From Monoplex corrugatus (Eukaryota > Mollusca > Gastropoda > Littorinimorpha > Ranellidae), in the NCBI GenBank assembly GCA_030674185.1, contig CM060307.1, positions 59,771,481-59,835,480 of the forward strand: a stretch of DNA of 64,000 nt, in the 5' to 3' direction. Made by a program: the position numbers and the translations under genes. Under the pieces are notes generated by a model. The model had not been told where the DNA came from. It was given only the letters and a program-made list of their open reading frames with translations, and made no database searches. The number at the start of each line of letters is the position of its first letter. The stretch's first letter is position 1. This document shows positions 35,177 through 54,119 of the stretch, piece by piece.

Positions 35177-35565
35177 CAGATTCCCATATCAAATCCCATA
35201 TTGGCTGTGCATCAAGAGTATGAGATGGTTACAGCCAAGTTTAAATAAAAAAGAAAGTATTTCTTAATTGATCATAATGTAACAACAACATGACAAAAGG
35301 AGGGAGGGCAGGGAATGCAGCAGAAGCATAAACAGGTCATCAAGAATAAGAACAAATATAACACTAAATCATAATTAGATAATAGTACCACTATTCCACA
35401 GAAAATATAAGGAAGATAAAAGCATGGATCATTTGTTAAGTACACATCTTTCTCATGTTCACGCACACATATGTGTACAGGTAATGCTTACCCTGAGAAA
35501 AGTTGGTGTCTCTACTACCTCAGTCCCCTATGACCTCAGGGTTATGGTACAAATTTTATCTTAGT

Positions 35566-35696
35566 TTAACCCTTTGACTCCCACACACTGTCCATCAACA
35601 TCCTGCATTGTTAACCATGCTAGCAAAGCAAAAACTTAACCCTTTAGTTCTCTCACCAAGAAGCTGGTGGATAGGGTGTGGGAGTCAAAGGGTTAA
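35566..35696. mobile_element. TTAA-flanked hairpin MITE upstream of METTL6
   Basis: TTAA-CCCTTTGACTCCC at the left and GGGAGTCAAAGGG-TTAA at the right are exact reverse complements, with intact TTAA duplications. A further internal TTAACCCTTT lies near 35637. It ends about 240 bp upstream of the METTL6 start codon, so it could lie in or near the promoter. Confidence 0.88.
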
Positions 35697-35933
35697 CCAA
35701 ATCTTCATGGCAGTGGTGCTGATGCAGTGTATTATATGTATGTTGGGGAGGGGGTGGGTAAGCTCATGTAGACATCTTTGTTTTCTAAACAGCACTTCAT
35801 GTTATCATGAAAAGAATTTGATGAGTGTTGTTAGAAATTGTACACGTTTCTAAGTTATGCGTCTGTCTGCCTGTGCCACAGAAAGTGAAAACATCAGACT
35901 CTGAGTTGAAAAACAGCCACCACTCAAACAGCT

Positions 35934-43771
<7,838 letters not shown>

Positions 43772-44492
43772 CAGCAGAGACTTTGCTATGTCAATTGAAA
43801 TTGAAGTGTGGATGATAAAAGACGTCAAATTGGTTGCTGTTGCATAGCATGTATATGAGTCTTATTGTTGTCACTTTATGTTTTGTGGTGTGTGTGTTTA
43901 AGTGTGTATGGGTATGTGTGTGTTTGTGGGGGGGGGGGGGATGAGAGAGAGAGAGACATACAGACAGAGAGTTCAGACTTTCAAAATGCATGTGATTTCT
44001 TGCAAATGATGAGAGGAAGACTGCTGATGAGCACAAGTTTATGATTGTATTTGAAACGGCCAAGTCAGAAAACAGCCATACGCTTTTGATAAATATGCAT
44101 GGATCTTATCTGTATTGAATGTTTGAATGATATTCCTAACCAACCAGCCAAGGTGATCCCATAGGTCATTATTTGATAAATATGAGTTAAACTGAGTGAC
44201 ATGGAAGGTGTGTGTATGTGTGCATGTATAAGTGGTGACCTGTCATACCTTGGATAGATGGGAGAGTCAGTCATCCATCATATATGGTGACATTTACTTT
44301 ACACAGTCTTCATTCACCCAGCTGTAAATGATTATCTGACCCTGCTTAGGGTGAAAGAAGGTAAAGCAACAAGGTAAAGGAGAAGGACACTGTCCTCATA
44401 AAGCCCCAAGAAAAGTTGATGTCTCTACAACTTCACATATGACCTCACGATTAAAAGAAAACTTTGCCCTTTTAACTGTTTATCAGGTTTTA

Positions 44493-44554
<62 letters not shown>

Positions 44555-44564
44555 CGTGTGTGTG

Positions 44565-44626
<62 letters not shown>

Positions 44627-44929
44627 AAGAGCTGTTGTTCAGGTAAGTCTATGCACAGTCTTCAGTGGATTACCCAGCCAGGTGGGCAGTCATACTCATT
44701 TTTTAGACTAGGGTTGCCTGCGGGGTGTTAACATGTTTCCATAGGTTATTGGCATGTTTCTGTAAGCCATCTGATATCCTGCATACAGAAAAATATCAAG
44801 AGATTTCAGGCACTAACAAGTCTTTATATGTATGTTTATCTGAGATATTGGAAAAATCTGCACCATTTCAGTGTATGAATATGCTGTTGTTGCATTTTAG
44901 CTATAAATATCAAGTGTACTTTAACAACA
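43772..44929. other. METTL6 3' region and intergenic DNA
   Basis: Contains a G13 run followed by GA repeats (43927-43955) and a 130-bp (GT)n microsatellite (44494-44625). No clear AATAAA was found close to the METTL6 stop. No other gene is supported. Confidence 0.45.
44494..44625. repeat. (GT)n microsatellite
   Basis: GT repeat of about 130 bp with GC and AT interruptions. Confidence 0.95.
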
Positions 44930-46770
44930 ATCATCATCATCATCAGGTGCCTTGCTGCATGGCGTTGGCGATTATGGACTTCCATTTGTCTCTGTCTTGT
45001 TGCCTCAAGCATCTCTTCCACCCTCCTTGTCTTCAGCCACTCTGCAAGTCCGTCTAGTATCTTCTCCCTTGGTCTACCCGGTGCTCTCCTTCCCTCTAGC
45101 TTTCCCGTTGTGACCAGGTGTTCCAATTCCCCTTTCCTCATAAAATGGCCTATGAATGTTGCCTGCCTTTTCCTAATCTTCCTTATGAATGATCTACTTG
45201 TGTCTGCCTCCATCAAGACTGTCTTGTTTGTTTTCTTTGCTGTCCATGGAACTCTCAACATCCTTCTTAGAAACCACATCTCAGCTGCCTCAATCTTGTT
45301 CTGGCTTTGCTTGTTGACTGTCCACGCCTCGCAACCGTACAACAGTATTGGTTCTATATAACATTCAAGAACTCTCTTCCTGATGTTAATTGATAGACAT
45401 TTGTTGGTAATAATGTTTTCCATCTTCTTGAATGTTGTTTTGGCTTGGCCTATTCTGCTGGCTGTTTCTGCTGTGCATCTGCCGTCTGGTGAAATGATCG
45501 TTCCTAGATATTTAAACTTATCAACCTGTGTCAAGGTTGTGCTGTTTGCTGTTATCTTGCATGAGGGGATTTCATGTTTTTTACTGATCACCATGACTTC
45601 AGTCTTCCTGCTGTTTAGTTCCAACCCCTTACCTTTGCTTTCTATTTCAAGTATATTCACAAGGTTTTGTTGATCCCTTTCATTTTCTGCAATTAGCACG
45701 GTGTCATCTGCGTATTGAATGTTGTTTATCAGTTTTCCTCCAACCTTTAATCCAGGGTCTTCCTCTAGATTTCTCATGATGTTTTCGCTGTAAAGTGAAA
45801 ACAGATCTGGTGACAAAACACAACCTTGTCTGACTCTTCTTTTGATATTTTGGAAAGAGCTTATATCGTTTTTTATTCTCATTGCAGCTGTTTGTTCCCA
45901 ATGCATATTTCTGATTATTCGTAGATCTTTTCCATCAATATTGAGTCTTTCTAGTTGGTTGATCAATTCTTCATGTCTTACCCGATCAAAAGCCTTGGTA
46001 TAGTCAACAAAGCATAAATATTAATCCTTGTTCACTTCGATTGAACTCTCTATGATAGTTCTCAGGATGTATATGGCATTAATAGTTCCTTTCCCTTCCA
46101 CAAATCTACACTGTTCATCTTTTGATTCTATTCCTTGTCCTCATCATGATTATTCGTAATAGGATCTTGGTTACATGACTCATCAAACTGTGCGATGGAG
46201 TTCGCATTCTATAGCCCCTGTCTTCTTTGGAAGTGCAATGAAAATTGATTTTGACCTATCTTTGGGGATTTTTCCAGTGTCGTAAATTTCATTTAGGAGG
46301 ACTGTTATTTTTTCTATACCGAATTCCTCCAGGGCTTCAATCATCTCTGTGGTAATGTTGTCTGGTCCTGGGGCTTTTCCTGGTTTCATCTTTTTCAATG
46401 CTGTTCTAACTTCATCTTTCATTATGGGTGGTCCTTCAAAGTTCTTTCTTATAATGTGTTCTGCGTTTCTGTCATCTTCAAAAAGGTCTTTAATGTACTC
46501 TCCCCATCTGTCTAATGTTTTGTCTTTTTCCATGAGAATCGTACCATCTTTCGATTTTAAGCAACCAGTTGATGTGCATGTATTTTTCCTGTGGACAATT
46601 TCTTCAATTCGTCTGTACATACCCTGAGGATCTGTTTTGTGTTGGTCTTCTATTTGTTTGCATTTTGTTTTCAGCCAAGCTTCCTTAGCTTCATTGCACC
46701 TATTCCTGATTTCTTTGTTTATCTTCCTGTATATTTCCACGTTTCTCTTTGCCTTCCTCCGTTCCTCCAT
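44930..46770 (-). mobile_element. 5'-truncated BovB-like RTE copy
   Basis: 1.84 kb, minus strand. Covers the segment before the reverse transcriptase (NKEIRNRCNEAKEAWLKTKC, from 46770), the RT with GVR-type motif B (here [20 protein letters not shown]), YADDTVLIAENE, and the C-terminal part ending in the ATC repeat at 44930-44946. Two long open blocks (46770-46183 and 45966 to past the 3' end) are separated by frame damage near 46020-46180. Better preserved than the 30819 copy in the RT region, but without the endonuclease. Confidence 0.9.
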
Positions 46771-47330
46771 AAAACAACAACAATGGACATGAAAAAACAG
46801 ATCAAATAGGTATTATATTTTTCACTATCTTTATCATTTGTAAATAAAGATCAATCAATCGATCTGTTAGTTGGTGCTATCAATGATTTTCAGGCTGTCT
46901 GTGAGGCCTTTGTCAGGTGAAGGGAGGAGGCTAAAAATTTGTGATGGTGCACCTAGCAGGTGAGAGAATTTTCCATTGTTCGCAGCTTCTGGTTATTTTG
47001 TGCCATGGTCAAGACAATGTAACCATCAAGTGTTCTGCAAATAAAACACTAGAGAAGTGGCAAGAGTGTCTCTGATAGAGTGGACAGTGTGTTATGAAAC
47101 ATCTCACAGCTAGCTAGCTCTCTTTCTGTCTCTCTGTCTGTCTCTTTCTCTTTCTGTCTCTGTTTGTCTTTGTCTCTGTCTCCCTCCCTCTCTCTCTCTC
47201 TGTCTGTATTGTGGTCTAAGGTCGATGTACATTAATTGTTTAGAGTTCTCTCTCTTTCTCTCTCTTCTGAAGACAACTTGTATTATACATATTAACATTG
47301 TGTATAATTAGTGGCCTTCAGAATTAAAAG

Positions 47331-47427
<97 letters not shown>

Positions 47428-47930
47428 GCTTTCTTATTCTCCACCTCACATGGGTGTAGGCCTACATGCTATGAGAATCAGTATATCTTTGAATCATAGT
47501 AACAGAAGAGTACGAGAATATTGTATACGTTACAAAAAATGTTTCTTATTAAATCGATCAGGAGGTCTGTACATGTGACTAGGAACTGTCTTTGCACTAA
47601 ATGTGGCTTACAAATTATCATAACTGCTTAAGGCTAGGAGCACAATTTATCTACACGTGTGATTTTGATAGTATGCATATTTATAAGTAGGCTACGTAAA
47701 TGATGAGAGGATGCCTCAGCCTCAGTGTGGGATGAACCTTAAGTGTATCATAAAATTGTGCTAGTTGTATATTCTTCTTTTTCATTTTTTATCTTTATTG
47801 TTTTTGTTTGTTTATTTGTTTGTTTGTTGTTTTGTGTGTGTGTGCGTTTTTGTTTTGTTTCTGTTGTTGTTTATTGTTTGTTTGTTTGTATGTTTTTGTT
47901 CTGTGATGAACTTAAATTTGTCACTGAACT
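46771..47930. other. Intergenic, microsatellite-rich
   Basis: Holds CT-rich tracts (47118-47205), a long (CT)n (47333-47424) and TTTG repeats (47803-47900). No gene is supported. Confidence 0.5.
47333..47424. repeat. (CT)n microsatellite
   Basis: About 92 bp of uninterrupted CT repeat. Confidence 0.97.
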
Positions 47931-48507
47931 ATAGTGATGGTGCTGGTTTGGCCCATGAGATCGAGGAAGACCTCAAACAATCATTGAGACAGCGGCTCAT
48001 GGAAGAAACCCGTGTTTGAAGGAGATTTAAAGTGACAGGGTTGTTGACGATTACAAGATAACTGACTTGGCCTTAGCAGCTGGACTCCCAATGGTCTAGA
48101 ATTCTGTCTCAGACTGGATGCTGCATAGGCTTCAGACATCAGTATCGTAAAAAGTTTACTTGTTGGACCATGCCTCAGCAACAAGCCGTCATCATCTGCT
48201 GGTAAAGCGTGGTCATAAGAAACCAGCAACAATAGTCTTCAACAGTGTACTAATGCTTCTGGAATCAAGCCCTAGCCCAAGTTAGGTAAAACTTAGAAAC
48301 CATCTCATAAGCAGTCAAATCCCCCTTGTGGACCGAATAAGTAAAGAAATTATAACAGTAGTGATGATTAAGTACGCCCATGAGGTAGCAATAAAACTTA
48401 AGTAAATGGCGGAGGCTATGGAGTGCCTTTCTTTCATCGAAGAAGATCTGTGTTACAAAACAGGTGTTAATGGTTATCTTAGTACAAAACATGACATCAC
48501 ATGGCAC

Positions 48508-49173
48508 TTACATAGGTTGCAGCTCTTCTTCTTCAGCTCCGCTTACAATGACAGAATCTTTGTTATTGCTTGACTTCCTGTGGTAAATCAGATAATGCAA
48601 ACCTCTGAGCAGTCCTATCAATACCAACATCAGCACCATAGCAGCAAGTCCATAGAGCACACGCTTCCGCATATCAAGACTGTCGTAGTAGATGATATAA
48701 AGCTCCATGTGTGTGTCAATGATGCGCTTTCCCACGCGCAAACGACAGGTGTACCGTCCTCCATCAGAACTGGATGGGTGCACCAGCACTAAGGAGTGGT
48801 TGCGTTCTTCATCAATGAAATATCCTTGACCCCTTAGATTCTGCCAGTCCTCACCCGTGTAATTGATACGAGTGAGATGTTGGGGGATCAGCCAATGAAC
48901 CTCGACTTGGGGAGTGTTGGTATGATAGTCGGTGTGGTTGGACCGTACTACTTGTGCCGTACAGCGGTAGCGTTTGGTAGTGCCGGCACGCTGTATGTCA
49001 AAAAGAGGAGGCTTCGCCGAGAAGCGTAACTGCGAACCATCCTCTAAGATGTGGTCGAAGCCGTTGTGCAAGGTGTAGTAGGAAGTGTCGTGGGACTGAG
49101 AAGGGTGGACGCTGGGCACAAGGCAGGCAGTGACAATGTATAGTACACACGGCCACTCCATGAACAGCTGCAT
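48508..49173 (-). CDS. Single-pass membrane protein with an Ig-like domain
   Basis: Open frame of 221 codons on the minus strand. Residues 1-27 form a signal peptide (a second Met at 5 is an alternative start). An Ig-like V/C2 fold is suggested by Cys71, Trp94 (EVHWLIP) and SSSDGGRYTC with Cys143. N-glycosylation sites: Asn79, Asn104, Asn125. A membrane helix covers about 172-190 and an acidic tail ends EEEELQPM. A cell-surface receptor or adhesion role is inferred from architecture only; I do not recognise the family. The last codons read CCT ATG TAA GTG, which is also a perfect GTAAGT donor (GT at 48512-48511), so the tail may be spliced to a downstream exon rather than stop here. Upstream 5' structure unknown. 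Confidence 0.75.
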   Translation of the reverse strand: MQLFMEWPCVLYIVTACLVPSVHPSQSHDTSYYTLHNGFDHILEDGSQLRFSAKPPLFDIQRAGTTKRYRCTAQVVRSNHTDYHTNTPQVEVHWLIPQHLTRINYTGEDWQNLRGQGYFIDEERNHSLVLVHPSSSDGGRYTCRLRVGKRIIDTHMELYIIYYDSLDMRKRVLYGLAAMVLMLVLIGLLRGLHYLIYHRKSSNNKDSVIVSGAEEEELQPM

Positions 49174-49530
49174 GTTGCTGTCAATATAGCGAATGGAATT
49201 GCACAGATGACAACGTTGTTTCAGCGGAGCCTGTTTCAGGTTGAAGTTTTGCCCTTGCTCAATCCAGGACTTGTTTTAATTACAAAACTCGTTTTTACCT
49301 GGAAAAAGAAAAGTTGTGATGAAGGTATATAAAAACAAAGTTTGTTTTCATGAGACCTGGCTGGTATAAAGGGACACCTCCGACCGTCTAATCACATTTG
49401 GTCTGCCCCAGTCCAAATACATAGTGGACTGTTTTGGATCATACTCATGCATTTGTAACAACTTTCCAAAATCAACATACAAACCAGATTAAGTAAGAAT
49501 CCATGTGCAAATAGCTGAGAATTTGTTTGC
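49174..49530. other. Upstream region of the Ig-like gene, no feature seen
   Basis: No clear promoter element or 5' exon could be assigned. Confidence 0.35.
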
Positions 49531-49536
49531 ACGCGG

Positions 49537-49665
<129 letters not shown>

Positions 49666-49699
49666 ATTCACACTCACACATTTACTCATTCTTAACTGC

Positions 49700-50112
49700 A
49701 TTTGGTAAGTAGTTAGTTGGAAACAGCGTTTGAGCCGGATGATTCGTCTGATTCTTCGGGGGTGCTTTGTGTGGACGGCTGATAACTTAGTAAGATCGTT
49801 TTCTGTCATCCTCCAGCATCCTGTGCTGTAAAGTAGGGTGGAATTGACGCACAGCTGTAGTAAGTTTTAACATGGTTTTGTTGATGTACTTGGAGCACCT
49901 CTACAAGTTCTTCAGCATTCTGAAGGTGTTTCTGGCTTTGTTGAGACGGCAGTTGATGCTACTACCTGCCCCTCTGTCGTGTCAAACAATGCTGCTCAGG
50001 TAGTTGAATTCTTCATATAGGTATGGTAGGTTTGGTCTATTGACTTGGCTTAATAAGGGATTTGGGATGTTAAGTCTCATAACCTCTGTTTCTCGCTGAT
50101 CTTTAGGCCAAA
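49700..50112 (-). mobile_element. LINE C-terminal remnant
   Basis: Minus strand shows pieces of the region after a LINE reverse transcriptase: a YLSS...GGGSS stretch, NKARNTFRMLKNLW, and MTENDLTKLSAVHTKHPRRI, with frameshifts between. It is a different lineage from the BovB-like copies. A similar remnant is at 53510-53880. Confidence 0.65.
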
Positions 50113-50149
50113 CTCGCGCTAAGATGTTGAGACTGGATGTTTTCTCTTA

Positions 50150-50790
50150 TGTGTTGGTGAGTCATCCAATTCTGATTTGCTTTCCTTTCAATCCTGACTG
50201 TTTTGTTGAGATCCAGAATTGGATGATGCAGAATAAGAAGCTACAGTTGAATGGAGATAAGACTGAAGCAGTGCTCATTGGCACAAAGCACAAGCTTTTT
50301 CCACCATAAAAGTTTGTCCTATCCAACTAGGTGACATCACTATTGCACTTTCAGATTCAGTCAATAACCTTGGCATTGTTCTTGACCCTCGATTCTATAC
50401 AGAGAAACATCACCCAAACCTGTCAGTCTTCACGTTGTCTTTGACATCTGCGATTTTTGAATTCTATACGCCGTTTCTTTCAGCTTCAGCAGCACCATCT
50501 ACACTTGGAACTTCTCTGATCTTGTTTCTCATCGATTATTGTAACTCACTGGTCTCTGGCTTGCCTGCTTCTGTTACATGTATACCTCCAGTGTATTCAG
50601 CATGATCATGTCACACCCTCACTTCACTTTCTCTACTGGCTGCCTGTTTCTCAAAGAATTTCATACAAAATCATTACATTGTGCTAACAGTGTAGCAATA
50701 GTACTGCACTTTTGATCTTTGTATTCACATCCGAGTGTACACCCCTGTCCAATCTCTCCGTTCTGCTTCTGATACTACAAATTTGATCTA
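50150..50790 (+). mobile_element. CR1/L2-like LINE remnant
   Basis: Plus strand. IQNWMMQNKKLQLNGDKTEA followed by VLIGTKH, then (with frameshifts) SDSVNNLGIVLDPR, LIDYCNSLVSGLP and other pieces of the region after the YADD motif in CR1/L2-type reverse transcriptases. No catalytic core and many stops remain. Confidence 0.7.
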
Positions 50791-50934
50791 TGTACGAATT
50801 GATGAGGGATTTGTTGTCTCATTACCTCCGTTTCTGATGGCGGATGTTTAAGCCAGCTTGTGTGAAGATGTTGAAACTGGATATTTTCTCTGCATATGCT
50901 GGTAAGTCATCCAATTCTGATTTGCTTTACTTTC

Positions 50935-51930
50935 AGCCCTACGGATTTCTTCACAAGTTTCATTTATTACGTGTTTCAAATTTGTCCATTGTTCCTCACT
51001 GTCTCCAACGTTTTCCAGAGCACTGAATCTATTTTGAACAGATAAGCTTAATTTTGCACGAGTTGATTAATCGGCCTTTAGGAGTCCAAGAATTAGTTTG
51101 ATGCTATTTCTGGTCTGTTTTCTTATCTTCAGTTTCAACCTGAATGTTCCCATTACAGGCTGATAGTCACTGTTGAAGTTTGCGCCTGGCAATGTTTTGC
51201 TATCAGTAAAGAACTTCTAAATCTGTAACTCATCAGGATGTAATCAATTTGATTGCTTGTGCTTTTTCTGAATTCATCCATGTCTGTTTTCTTCTGTTAA
51301 GTTGCTCAAACCAAGTATTTTCAATTAAGAAATCATTTACTTATGCCCGCTCAACAAGTTTCTCTCCCTTTCATTTCGCGTGCCAAGGACATAGGTTCCC
51401 ACAATGTTATCTATTTTTCCTGTCCCCTTTAGCGTCAAAACTTTTCGTTATGATTGTAATGTCCTGTGATTGACATTGAGCTTTGGCTGTCTCTAATTCT
51501 GCATAGAAGATGTCATTTTCTTCCTCAGAACTTGCGCATGTTGGTGCATACGATGTTGATATCAAATGGCTTGCCCTCCAAACTAACAGACAAAATGCGG
51601 TTGATATTGTCCAGCATTCTTTGATTTGACTTTGACTTGTGATTGTCCATTACGACACCTACCACTCTTTCATATGTGTCTCCTCCAGAATATATAATTC
51701 TATGCTTGCCCAATATTATTATACCTGGTCCCTTCAATCTTACCTCTCATATTCATAAAATACTGATGTGCAATCTTTCCATTTCTATCTTGACATTTTT
51801 TAGTTTTCCCTTCTGAAGCATTGTTCTAACGTTGCATTTGCAATTCTTACATCTTTTAATCTAATAGCAGTACCTTGATTACGGTCTAGTGTCACCTGCT
51901 TAACATGACTTCCCCTTCCGGATGAAGGTG
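50935..51930 (-). mobile_element. Old BovB-like RTE fragment (endonuclease region)
   Basis: Aligns by eye, minus strand, with 32720-33720 of the nearly full-length copy: HRIIYSGGDTYERV and GKPFDINIV are recognisable pieces of the endonuclease. Heavily decayed, with indels. Confidence 0.75.
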
Positions 51931-52745
51931 CTCCAGAGGAGCTTTCTTGATTTCACTTTTGAGTGTGCCAGGCTCAGCTTCATCACAATGTTTTGACTGG
52001 AACAAATCAACATTTTCTTGTTCTCTGGTCTTGGAAGTATTCTTTCCATCCCTATTTGATTTTGTTTGGGTCAGAAAGTGGCTTTCCTTCTTTATCATTT
52101 ATAATGGTGATTGGGTTGACTGGCTCGTCCATCAGCCTCATGCTCTTGACACTTTAATAAAATTCTCGTGGTGACTACCCACACATATGCAAAAATACAT
52201 ACTGATTGTAGAGTATACCATAACCAAGTGCATTGCTGAGAGAAGAGTTGAGTTTTATGGCAGATTTAAAAGAGGCGAGAGAGTTAGAGGGTGTCAGGCA
52301 GGTGTTTCGCTTATTGTTTATTTTCGATGATATCAGCTTGATTTCTCTGCTTACAGGTTGTTTCCGTTCTGGAAGTTCTGATTTCCACCGATTTCTTTGG
52401 TATGACTTCTATTGGAAGGCTACCTGGCAGAAGATGCATTTTCCCAGATGGGCATGAAAATAATTAGGAATGCAACCCGAATTTGGAGCATACAAAGTGA
52501 ACTACCAACTGAATTTGGATGAACATACTTATACGTTTTATCAGATAGTACAATCCATGGTTATTATAAGAGTATTGTTAATATACGTAGCAACTTTTAG
52601 GTGAATAGAATATCAAGGTTTACATATGTTTCACATGAACATTAGTGTTTCGCCGCTGTGCTGATTGCATGATTACCAAATGTTTGTTATGTTGTGCCAA
52701 ATAAAAACAACCTAATCAGTTAAAATCAACTAATGTAAGTGATCA
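51931..52745. other. Intergenic, no feature seen
   Basis: No exon, tRNA or repeat that I can support. Confidence 0.4.
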
Positions 52746-52754
52746 GTCTTTCGT

Positions 52755-52903
52755 GTGCGCGCGCGCGCGCGTGTATGTGTGTGTATGTGCGTGCGTGTGT
52801 AACTGACAACCTACTGAACAAAATAACAAATATCTGTCTCTTTTTCTTTGCTCTGTGTGTGTATGTGTTGAAGTGACAACCTGGTCTACAAAACATTAAT
52901 CTC

Positions 52904-52939
<36 letters not shown>

Positions 52940-52957
52940 CGTGCGCGCGCGCGCGCG

Positions 52958-52991
<34 letters not shown>

Positions 52992-53077
52992 TCAAATATA
53001 TCTTTTTCTGTGTACTGCGTGTGTATGTGTGTTGAAGTGACAACCTGGTCTACAAAACATTAATCTGTGTGTGTGTG

Positions 53078-53113
<36 letters not shown>
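52755..53113. repeat. Compound (GT)n array with duplicated flank
   Basis: Three GT/GC-rich blocks are separated by copies of a flank containing TTGAAGTGACAACCTGGTCT (about 52868 and 53033, and a diverged copy near 52800). The whole block expanded by duplication of unit plus flank, about 165 bp per step. Confidence 0.9.
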
Positions 53114-53116
<3 letters not shown>

Positions 53117-53348
53117 ACAAAGAAGAGAGGATAGACGGAGCGTGCGTGTGTGCGTATAAGAGATAAACAAAGCAATGTTAACTACTCACAAACACATGCG
53201 CTGATCAAAATAGAGAAACGCTGCTCCTGTCATTTTCACGTTCAATGAAGCGAATGAGCCGTTATCTCCACAATGTGGTGATCTTATAGTGTTTGTGGCG
53301 CAGTGCCTTAGGCGGGAGACAGAAAACTGTATCTGCTTGTCATGGGCA

Positions 53349-53510
53349 TGATGGTCAAGTGGTTTGAACACTCATCATCGATTCAAAGGTCTGAGTTCGA
53401 ATCTGTTTGTAAAATGCTGGTGTGCAGAGTGGAAATTGTACTAATCTTCGGATGATGTACCAACTCCATACCCATCATCTTTCCATGAGTGTCCACACTC
53501 TCGTGAACGC
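53349..53510 (+). mobile_element. tRNA-derived SINE
   Basis: A-box-like ATGGTCAAGTGGTTTGAAC near 53350 and B-box-like GAGTTCGAATC near 53393, followed by a non-tRNA body. Confidence 0.6.
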
Positions 53511-53880
53511 ACTGGGCAAGTAGTTACTGACTGGAGATGCTGCTGGGTTAGAAGATTCGTAAAATTATGTGAAGACTTTGTTTTTATCCTGGTAACATTG
53601 TTTTCCGTCATCCTCCAGCATTTTGAGCCTTAATGTAGGGTGGGAAGGACACAGCTCTAGTAAATTCTCAGCTTGATGTTGACGCTGAACTGGGGAAGGG
53701 GGAGGGGATCTCTACAGGTTAAGTATTTTGAAAGTGTTGTCGGCTTCATGGAGAAAGCTCTTAATGTCACTCCCCATCGTGTCTGACAGTGCTGTCTGGG
53801 TAGCATGACTCTTCAGTTATGGGTAGGTTTGTTTCATCTACTTGGACTGAGGGATTTGGGCTGTTTACTGACAATATCTG
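53510..53880 (-). mobile_element. LINE C-terminal remnant
   Basis: Diverged relative of 49700-50112: shared plus-strand blocks such as CCGTCATCCTCCAGCAT, GTAGGGTGG and GGGATTTGGG occur in the same order. Too decayed to translate well. Confidence 0.5.
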
Positions 53881-53968
53881 TATTTTCTCTCGAATAAAAG
53901 GGCAAACGGAAAAGGCGCTGACAGGAAAGAAACGTTTCCAATACTGAATTTCCGGATTCCTTATGACC

Positions 53969-54001
53969 GTGTGTGTGTGTGGTGTGTGTGTGTGTGTGTG
54001 G

Positions 54002-54032
<31 letters not shown>

Positions 54033-54036
54033 TTGT

Positions 54037-54070
<34 letters not shown>

Positions 54071-54076
54071 CGCGTG
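53969..54076. repeat. (GT)n microsatellite
   Basis: GT repeat with TGGTG interruptions and a GCGCGCGCGCG end near 54062-54074. Confidence 0.93.
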
Positions 54077-54119
54077 TGATGGCCAACGTGAATTCACGAA
54101 TTTTTTGTGCATGACTTGA

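Noticed and set aside
47930..48019. Possible coding exon (GLAHEIEEDLKQSLRQRLME) after an AG at 47932
   Set aside because: The short peptide is protein-like, but I could find no donor, partner exon or recognised family. It is also too short to call; noted as a weak candidate only.
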